The notes under the pieces were generated by a model. The model did not search any database and was not told where the DNA came from. It worked only from the letters and a program-made list of their open reading frames with translations. Below, piece after piece: positions 42,423 through 47,727 of a stretch of DNA of 47,727 nt (positions within the stretch are counted from its first letter, which is position 1; each line of letters begins with the position of its first letter). The translations under genes and the position numbers were made by a program. The DNA is taken from NCBI GenBank assembly GCA_964591245.1, contig CAZPZZ010000011.1:1-47727 (forward strand), given 5' to 3'. This DNA comes from CAZPZZ01 sp964591245. Lineage in GTDB: Bacteria; Acidobacteriota; Vicinamibacteria; Vicinamibacterales; UBA8438.

Positions 42423-43142
42423 GTGAAGATGTCCGTGCTGCAGGCGACTGGGTTGTCCAAGGTCTATGGCCATGGCGATGGCATCGTCAAGGCGCTTCGA
42501 GGAGTCAGTGTCGAGCTGGCGGCTGGAGAGTTTGTGGCGGTTGTTGGTCCATCGGGGTGTGGAAAGTCGACGTTGTTGCATCTCTGTGGTGCAATGGACC
42601 GTCCGACTGAGGGGACCGTGGTCGTTGATGGTGTTGCGCTGACCGATTTGGATGACGACGACCTCACTTCGCTTCGGCGTCGCCGTATTGGATTCGTGTT
42701 TCAGTTCTTCAACTTACTGCCGACGTTGACCCTGGTTGAGAATATTGCGTTGCCATTGCTGCTCTCTGGCCAGTCTGCCGGGGTGGCGGATAGACAGGCA
42801 CGGGAGGGGGCCGCGCGTGTTGGCTTGAGCAAGCGCGCGGCGCACTATCCCGCCCAGGTATCCGGCGGCGAGTTACAGCGTGCAGCGGTGGCAAGGGCGC
42901 TCGTCCACCAGCCAGCATTGCTCATCGCCGACGAACCTACCGGAAATCTCGATACCGAGAATGGTCACCGCGTGCTGGAGCTGCTGCGGCAGCTGCACCA
43001 GGAGACATCGGCGGCGGTGCTTCTGGCTACGCACGACCGAACCATTGCGTCCGCTGCTGACCGGGTGCTACGCATGCAGGACGGGGTAGAGGTCGTCGGT
43101 GAGCGAGGTACATCTCCACCGGACGGCACGTCGACGCTGTGA
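42423..43142 (+). CDS. ABC transporter ATPase, LolD/MacB type
   Basis: A 239-residue ABC ATPase. Walker A is GPSGCGKST (42-50), the Q loop is in FVFQFFNLLPTLT, the signature is VSGGELQRAAVARAL, and Walker B is LLIADEPTGNLD, followed by the switch His in LATHD. The NLLPTLTLVENIALPLL block is typical of the MacB/LolD/FtsE-like group that works with FtsX-type permeases on lipoproteins or other envelope substrates. GTG 42423 and ATG 42429 are both possible starts. The permease gene overlaps its last four bases. With the AttH-like gene it corresponds to attE of attEFGH. Confidence 0.95.
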   Translation: MKMSVLQATGLSKVYGHGDGIVKALRGVSVELAAGEFVAVVGPSGCGKSTLLHLCGAMDRPTEGTVVVDGVALTDLDDDDLTSLRRRRIGFVFQFFNLLPTLTLVENIALPLLLSGQSAGVADRQAREGAARVGLSKRAAHYPAQVSGGELQRAAVARALVHQPALLIADEPTGNLDTENGHRVLELLRQLHQETSAAVLLATHDRTIASAADRVLRMQDGVEVVGERGTSPPDGTSTL

Positions 43143-45715
43143 CCCTTTTCCGCTATTTCATCGTTCGGGCATTGAGGCGTGATGCGACGCGGTGCTTCGT
43201 CACCGTCGCGGGGCTGACGCTTGGTGTGGCCGTCGTTCTGGCCATCCGACTCGCCAACGAGAGCTCCGTGCGAGGGTTTGAGGCTGCTCTTGATGTCGTC
43301 GCGGGCCAAACATCGTTGGAAATTGTGGGTGCTGGTGTCGGGGTTCCGGAAGCAGCGCTTCGGGAACTCGGCTGGCTGCGAGAGTATGGGCAGGTCAGTC
43401 CGGTGATTGACCGTACGGCACGTATTGGCGCCCCCGATGGCACCGAAACCGCGGTGCGCGTACTTGGCATCGATATCTTGCGGGATCAGCCGTTCCGCGA
43501 CTATCGCTTGTTACAACTCTCTCAACTCGGACGTCAGGCCCGTCCCCAAGAGCTCCTTGGGCTGTTGCTTGATCAGTCGTCCATCGTGCTGACGCAGCGG
43601 TTTGCCGAGCGGCATGGTATTGCGCTCGAGACTCCCGTGCAGCTGTTGATAGGTGACACGGTTCATCAGAGTGTCACACGTGGGCTGCTACTCGACGAAG
43701 GGCCGGCGCGGGTGGTCGGCGGGCAGCTCGCGCTCCTCGACGTTGCGGCGGCCCAACTACTCTTTGGCCGGCTTGGTTGGCTGGACCGCGTGGATGTCCG
43801 GCTTCATGATTCGGTCGCGATAGACGGTGCAGAAGAGGCGATTGCCTCCCGGTTGCCAGAGGGGCTTCGTATCCAGCGTCCCTCACAGCGTGGCCGTCAG
43901 GTCGAACGCATGCTGGCTGCTTTTCACTTCAATCTCACGGCGCTGTCGTACATCGCGCTGGTCGTGGGATTGTTTCTTGTCTACAACACGATTGCCGTCG
44001 CGGTGATTTCGCGACGTCGCGAGATTGGTACGTTACGTGCGTTGGGAGCGGGGAGACGGCTTGTGCTGCAGCTGTTTCTGGGCGAAGCGATGGGGCTTGC
44101 GTGCGTGGCAGCAATGTGTGGGACGCCGGCCGGCTGGCTGTTGGCGCAGGTTGCCGTGCAATTGACCTCGACGACTGTCAACACGCTCTATGTCACTGCC
44201 GCGGCCAACGTACCTGGACTGGGATTTTGGGATTTTGTGTTGTCGGCGGCGGTGGCCATCCCGTTGGCGTTGATTGCGGCGGCGATCCCGGCGGCCGAAG
44301 CGGCTGGGACCACCCCGCTGGCCGCCGTCCGTGAGAGTGAGCGGTGGATACCATCGCCGCGGCTTCGTCGATTGCTGCTGCTCGCTGGAGTCAGTTTCGT
44401 GGGAGCCGCTTGGTTGGCGACATTGGGTCCCGTCGGTCGGCTCCCCGTTTTTGGTCTCGGTGCCGTGCTGGCTGTGCTCTGTGGCGCCGCGGTGCTGGTG
44501 CCGGTATGTCTTGAGTTGCTGCGCCGATTTGGTCGTGGGGTATTGACTCGATGCTGTGGTGTCGAGGGATTACTGGCACATGCGAATTTGTCGGCGGCGG
44601 TGTCTCGACTTGGTGTGTCGGTTGCCGCGTTGGTGGTTAGCCTGGCCATGCTTGCGGCGATTGCCATCATGATCGAGAGTTTCCGGAGCACGGTTACCTA
44701 CTGGGTGGGGCAGACACTTCAAGCAGACTTGTTTGTGGCGCCAGGGGACCGAGCCCCGGTCGGAACACCTGTTTCCATCTCTCGGGCGGCCGAGCAACGA
44801 ATCTCAGCCCATCCGTCGGTGATGGCTGTCGACGGTTTTCGCAGTGTCGACCTTGCCTATGGATCGGGTCAGGACCTCATTATTTTGGGGGCGGGGCACT
44901 ACCAGGTCTTGCTGGACCATGGTGGGCTGTTGTTCAAGGCCCCGACTGATGGTCGGGCGGCCATGCAGGGGGCCATAGGCACGGATGCGGTCGTCGTGTC
45001 AGAGACGTTCTCTCTCAAGTATGCGGTGGATGTAGACGAGACGATCGCACTCGATACGCCTAATGGGTTGCGGCGCTTTCGTGTGGCTGCCGTCTACTTT
45101 GATTATTCGAGCGATCGTGGCCTGGTCGTGATGGATGTGGAGACGTTCGAGCGGCACTACGGTGTCCTTCGCCCCAGCGGCCTGACGGTCTATCTCCAGA
45201 CTGGAGCCGATCCGGATAGGGTGCGGGAGGAGTTGCTGGCCGAGCTCGGGTCTGATCATCGGCTCCTCATCAACACGAACGCGTCGTTACGGGCCGAGGT
45301 AATGCGTATTTTCGATGCGACCTTCGCAATTACGTACGCGCTCGAAGCCATTGCGATCTTTGTGGCGATTATGGGTGTGGCGGCAACGTTGCTGACCCTC
45401 GTGCTGGAGCGTCGTCGAGAGCTGGCGATGCTGCGCCTGGTCGGTGCTGCGCGGTCTCAAATACGACGTATGGTTGTCGTTGAGGCTGCCGTGCTCGGGG
45501 GGCTGAGCCAGGTCCTCGGGCTTCTCGTGGGGGTGGTGTTGTCCCTGATCTTGATCTACGTCATTAATGTGCAGAGTTTCGGTTGGACGATTCAATTCGA
45601 CTTACCTGTCGGATTCTTGGCCCAATCAACACTACTGATTACTTTGACCGCGGCGCTATCGGGTCTCTATCCGGGGCGTATCGCGTCTCGGATCGTGGCT
45701 GGGGACGACCGGTGA
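43139..45715 (+). CDS. FtsX-type ABC permease, two FtsX units in one chain (AttF/AttG-like)
   Basis: An 858-residue permease starting at GTG 43139, overlapping the ATPase stop. It has an N-terminal helix (about 15-40), a large periplasmic domain, and a first FtsX unit around 265-390 with loop RRREIGTLRALGAGRR. Central helices at about 410-465 and 490-520 follow, then a second periplasmic domain and a second FtsX unit around 730-855 with RRRELAMLRLVGAARS. The duplicated architecture is the DUF214-type permease, where one chain supplies both halves of the transporter. It moves or extracts lipid-linked envelope material; substrate unknown. The stop overlaps an alternative GTG of the AttH-like gene. 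Confidence 0.94.
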   Translation: MTLFRYFIVRALRRDATRCFVTVAGLTLGVAVVLAIRLANESSVRGFEAALDVVAGQTSLEIVGAGVGVPEAALRELGWLREYGQVSPVIDRTARIGAPDGTETAVRVLGIDILRDQPFRDYRLLQLSQLGRQARPQELLGLLLDQSSIVLTQRFAERHGIALETPVQLLIGDTVHQSVTRGLLLDEGPARVVGGQLALLDVAAAQLLFGRLGWLDRVDVRLHDSVAIDGAEEAIASRLPEGLRIQRPSQRGRQVERMLAAFHFNLTALSYIALVVGLFLVYNTIAVAVISRRREIGTLRALGAGRRLVLQLFLGEAMGLACVAAMCGTPAGWLLAQVAVQLTSTTVNTLYVTAAANVPGLGFWDFVLSAAVAIPLALIAAAIPAAEAAGTTPLAAVRESERWIPSPRLRRLLLLAGVSFVGAAWLATLGPVGRLPVFGLGAVLAVLCGAAVLVPVCLELLRRFGRGVLTRCCGVEGLLAHANLSAAVSRLGVSVAALVVSLAMLAAIAIMIESFRSTVTYWVGQTLQADLFVAPGDRAPVGTPVSISRAAEQRISAHPSVMAVDGFRSVDLAYGSGQDLIILGAGHYQVLLDHGGLLFKAPTDGRAAMQGAIGTDAVVVSETFSLKYAVDVDETIALDTPNGLRRFRVAAVYFDYSSDRGLVVMDVETFERHYGVLRPSGLTVYLQTGADPDRVREELLAELGSDHRLLINTNASLRAEVMRIFDATFAITYALEAIAIFVAIMGVAATLLTLVLERRRELAMLRLVGAARSQIRRMVVVEAAVLGGLSQVLGLLVGVVLSLILIYVINVQSFGWTIQFDLPVGFLAQSTLLITLTAALSGLYPGRIASRIVAGDDR

Positions 45716-45732
45716 ACTGGGAGGTTGACTGC

Positions 45733-46866
45733 GTGGGAAGAAGTACCGGGCGATACGTTCTGGTGGCTTTCGCTCTGTTTGGCTCGTTGTGGGCCGGGTG
45801 GGTTTACGGGCAGGAGGCCCCCGTGACTGATGACGGCTGGCGACAGGCCGCCCCTGGTTACGAGTGGCAGTTCCCCCGTGATCATGGCAGTCACCCTGAC
45901 TATCGCATCGAATGGTGGTACTACACGGGGAACCTGGAGTCCGCAGATGCCAGGCGGTTCGGGTATCAGGTCACTTTCTTTCGCATTGGCGTTGATCCGG
46001 CTCCAGAGAATCCATCCAGTTGGGCGGTGCGTGACCTGTTCATGGCGCATCTGGCCATCACCGATTTCAGGACAGGGCGCCAGGTTGTTGCCGAGCGCCT
46101 CAACCGAGCCGGTGTCGGCTGGGCTGGTGCGCGCTCAGACGTCCTGGAGGTCTGGAACGGCGACTGGCGCGTCGAGGGCGATGGAGAGACGCATCGGCTG
46201 GACGCGCGGGATCGAACCCTGGGTGTTGAACTTCGTCTTGATCCAGGCCGGGGAATCACGCTCCACGGCGATGAAGGACTGAGTCAAAAAGGTGCGGAGG
46301 CTGGTAATGCATCACACTACTATTCGCTGACGCGCATGCCCACGGTCGGGCGACTCTGGCTTGACGATGCGTGGGTCGAGGTGTCCGGGAGTAGCTGGAT
46401 GGACCACGAGTTTGGCACGAGTTTTCTCGAGAGCTCTCAGGTTGGTTGGGATTGGTTCTCTTTGCAGCTCGATGATGGTGCTGATCTCATGCTGTTTCAA
46501 ATTCGTCGTGCCGATGGCAGTGTTGATCCCCATTCTGCTGGAACCTGGGTGGAGCCGACGGGCACTGTGAGTCGGTTGGACGCGGCCGATATGTACGTGC
46601 GCCCGGGACGACGTTGGACCTCCCCGATGAGCGGCGCCGAATATCCGGTGTCGTGGACGGTTGAGGTGGTGGAATTGGGACTCCGTCTCGATGTCCTGGC
46701 CACCGTTGACGCCCAGGAACTGGACACATCAGCGTCGACTGGAGTCACCTACTGGGAGGGAGCTGTCTCTGCAGTCGGTCGTCTTCGTGATCGCGAGGTT
46801 CGTGGACGAGGCTATCTTGAGATGACTGGCTACGTTGGCCGTCCAATGAGTGAGATGTTTCGTTAG
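45733..46866 (+). CDS. AttH-like/CrtC-like lipocalin-fold exported protein
   Basis: A 377-residue exported protein. GTG 45733 is chosen because GGGAGG stands 8 bases before it and the signal peptide (about 1-27) then begins correctly; a GTG at 45712 overlaps the permease stop. The mature protein starts with the family signature HGSHPDYRIEWWYYTGNL (51-68), followed by YQVTFFRIG, and the later SGSSWMDHEFGTS and GWDWFSLQLDDG. These are the marks of the AttH/hydroxyneurosporene-synthase (CrtC) lipocalin-like family. In attEFGH loci AttH is exported and encoded with an ABC transporter, as here. The bound lipid or compound is unknown. Confidence 0.93.
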   Translation: MGRSTGRYVLVAFALFGSLWAGWVYGQEAPVTDDGWRQAAPGYEWQFPRDHGSHPDYRIEWWYYTGNLESADARRFGYQVTFFRIGVDPAPENPSSWAVRDLFMAHLAITDFRTGRQVVAERLNRAGVGWAGARSDVLEVWNGDWRVEGDGETHRLDARDRTLGVELRLDPGRGITLHGDEGLSQKGAEAGNASHYYSLTRMPTVGRLWLDDAWVEVSGSSWMDHEFGTSFLESSQVGWDWFSLQLDDGADLMLFQIRRADGSVDPHSAGTWVEPTGTVSRLDAADMYVRPGRRWTSPMSGAEYPVSWTVEVVELGLRLDVLATVDAQELDTSASTGVTYWEGAVSAVGRLRDREVRGRGYLEMTGYVGRPMSEMFR

Positions 46867-46915
46867 GCGCTTTCCGGTCAATTCCGTAAACGTCGCGATG
46901 GGAGTGAGCGTCTCG

Positions 46916-46950
46916 TGGCCAGAGGCTTTCCAGCCTCTAGTTGTTGGCCA
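46916..46950 (+). terminator. Hairpin after the att-like operon
   Basis: AGAGGCT (46921-46927) pairs with AGCCTCT (46932-46938), loop TTCC; outer TGGCC/GGCCA (46916-46920, 46946-46950) can extend it across a bulge. No T run follows. It lies 50 bases past the AttH-like stop. Confidence 0.45.
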
Positions 46951-46984
46951 CCGCTGCCGAGTGTGTGTCGGTTGGTAGTCTGTG

Positions 46985-47727
46985 ATGAATGCCGCACTGG
47001 AGTATAGGGTCTTGTGCGTGTTGTCTGTTGCTCGTAATTTTGCTCACCTGACCATGTTGGGCGCGGCAGCATTCGCCCTGACGTCGACTGCTGCGGCCGG
47101 GCAGTCCACGACGACGGGGGCAGACGTCTCAAGAGCCGGTGTCCCGGACCTGACCGAGGTGCCCGGTACGGCTGTGGCGGCGCGCGCTACGACATTCGAT
47201 GGGCCGCCCCCGCCACGGGCGCCGCAGGTGGTGTCGCGCGACGAAGAGGGTGGTGCCACCATCCGTGCCATTCGTCTGCTCGAGGGGTTGCGGCTTGACG
47301 GCCGTCTCGATGAGCCGGTGTACGAGCTCGTCCCCGCTGTCACTGATTTGGTCCAACAGATGCCGGTGGAGGGTGCTGCTGCCAGCGAGAAGACAGAGGT
47401 CTGGGTGATGTTTGACCGCGCAAATGTCTATGTTGGCGCCCGCCTGTCGGATTCGGCTCCACCCAGTCGCTGGGTGGCCAACGAAATGCGGCGGGACACA
47501 AGCCAACTTCGAGAAAACGATTCGTTCTGGGTTGCCTTCGACACGTTCATGGACCGACGCAATGGCGTTGTGTTCTATACGAATCCTCTGGGTGCGCTCG
47601 GTGATTTTCAGATTACCAATGAAGGCAACCCAAACAGCGACTGGAACCCGGTCTGGGACGTTCGCACCGGCCGTTTCGACGGTGGGTGGACCGTAGAGAT
47701 GGTGATTCCATTCAAGTCGCTCCGCTA
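46985..47727 (+). CDS. DUF5916/CBM9-like exported protein, 3' end outside window
   Basis: The frame is open from ATG 46985 to the window end, giving 247 codons. Other starts are GTG 47018 and ATG 47054; an in-frame TAG lies just before 46985. A signal-like hydrophobic stretch (about 24-38, ending TAAAGQS) is followed by a proline-rich linker (PPPPRAPQ). The carbohydrate-binding family 9-like domain then begins: LRLDGRLDEPVYELVPAV, EVWVMFDRANVYVGARLSD, NEMRRDTSQLRENDSFWVAFD, RRNGVVFYTNPLGALGDFQ, and WTVEMVIPFKSLR. This is the start of the DUF5916 family, long proteins usually ending in an outer-membrane-barrel-like domain. That part is missing here. Confidence 0.85.
   Translation, partial: MNAALEYRVLCVLSVARNFAHLTMLGAAAFALTSTAAAGQSTTTGADVSRAGVPDLTEVPGTAVAARATTFDGPPPPRAPQVVSRDEEGGATIRAIRLLEGLRLDGRLDEPVYELVPAVTDLVQQMPVEGAAASEKTEVWVMFDRANVYVGARLSDSAPPSRWVANEMRRDTSQLRENDSFWVAFDTFMDRRNGVVFYTNPLGALGDFQITNEGNPNSDWNPVWDVRTGRFDGGWTVEMVIPFKSLR

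Noticed and set aside
45583..45732. A longer N-terminus for the AttH-like protein inside the permease gene
   Set aside because: It would overlap permease coding by over 100 bases; GTG 45733 has a good ribosome site and opens the signal peptide.

Overview
The window looks like a piece of a metagenome-assembled genome from Acidobacteriota, probably the Vicinamibacteria/subgroup 6 side. The evidence is gene content only: a VWFA-related protein of the acidobacterial type, a DUF1592/DUF1552 pair, DUF6152 and DUF6644 proteins, exported proteins of the 'ADGKPDLNGIW' type, a DUF5916/CBM9-like protein, and many exported PQQ-type and NHL-type propellers. Two 100-base N runs (17533-17632, 26425-26524) are scaffold gaps, and each truncates a gene. 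I see no tRNA, rRNA, CRISPR array, insertion sequence, phage gene or integrase.

Layout. 1-3924 (minus strand): the 5' part of a secreted LPMO-like protein cut by the window edge, a GNAT acetyltransferase, an alpha/beta hydrolase with a cupin, and an exported ankyrin-repeat protein. 3950-9040 (plus): a tight, overlapping four-gene run of DUF1592 cytochrome-like protein, DUF1552 Tat substrate, TVP38-type membrane protein and exported zinc protease. 9157-13020 (minus): an exported protein of unknown function paired with a cytochrome c/copper-monooxygenase-like protein, then a lipoprotein amidohydrolase. 13415-16255: KDPG aldolase (eda), then two convergent paralogues of an exported family, the first interrupted by an in-frame TAG. 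16712-19773: an exported HpcH/HpaI-type aldolase (cut by a gap) and a PQQ-dependent dehydrogenase. 19964-25365: NYN-LOTUS RNA-associated protein, pyruvate kinase, TauD-like dioxygenase and Tat-exported amidase. 25591-28869: fatty-acid desaturase (cut by a gap), a histidine kinase/response regulator pair and a hypothetical protein.

28866-35391: serine hydrolase-like protein with an altered SxxK motif, small PQQ-like propeller, 1-Cys peroxiredoxin, YajQ, NHL propeller and an exported cyclase. 35794-40841: a membrane/periplasm block of c-type cytochrome, PepSY membrane protein, two tandem DUF6644 proteins, a third 'ADGKPDLNGIW' protein, and DUF6152 with its own sigma-70-like promoter and a textbook intrinsic terminator. 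40987-46866: VWA protein, small coiled-coil protein, then ABC ATPase, large FtsX-type permease and AttH-like lipocalin protein, which resembles an attEFGH locus. 46985 to the end: 5' part of a DUF5916/CBM9-like protein.

Most of the proteins carry signal peptides, lipoprotein or Tat signals. The overall picture is periplasmic oxidation, hydrolysis and electron transfer, with a few housekeeping genes (pyk, eda, yajQ, peroxiredoxin) between. No single locus is clearly a new defence or mobile system. The best candidates for undescribed biology are the DUF1592-DUF1552-TVP38-protease operon, the cytochrome/PepSY/DUF6644/DUF6152 block, and the att-like locus with its upstream VWA and coiled-coil genes.
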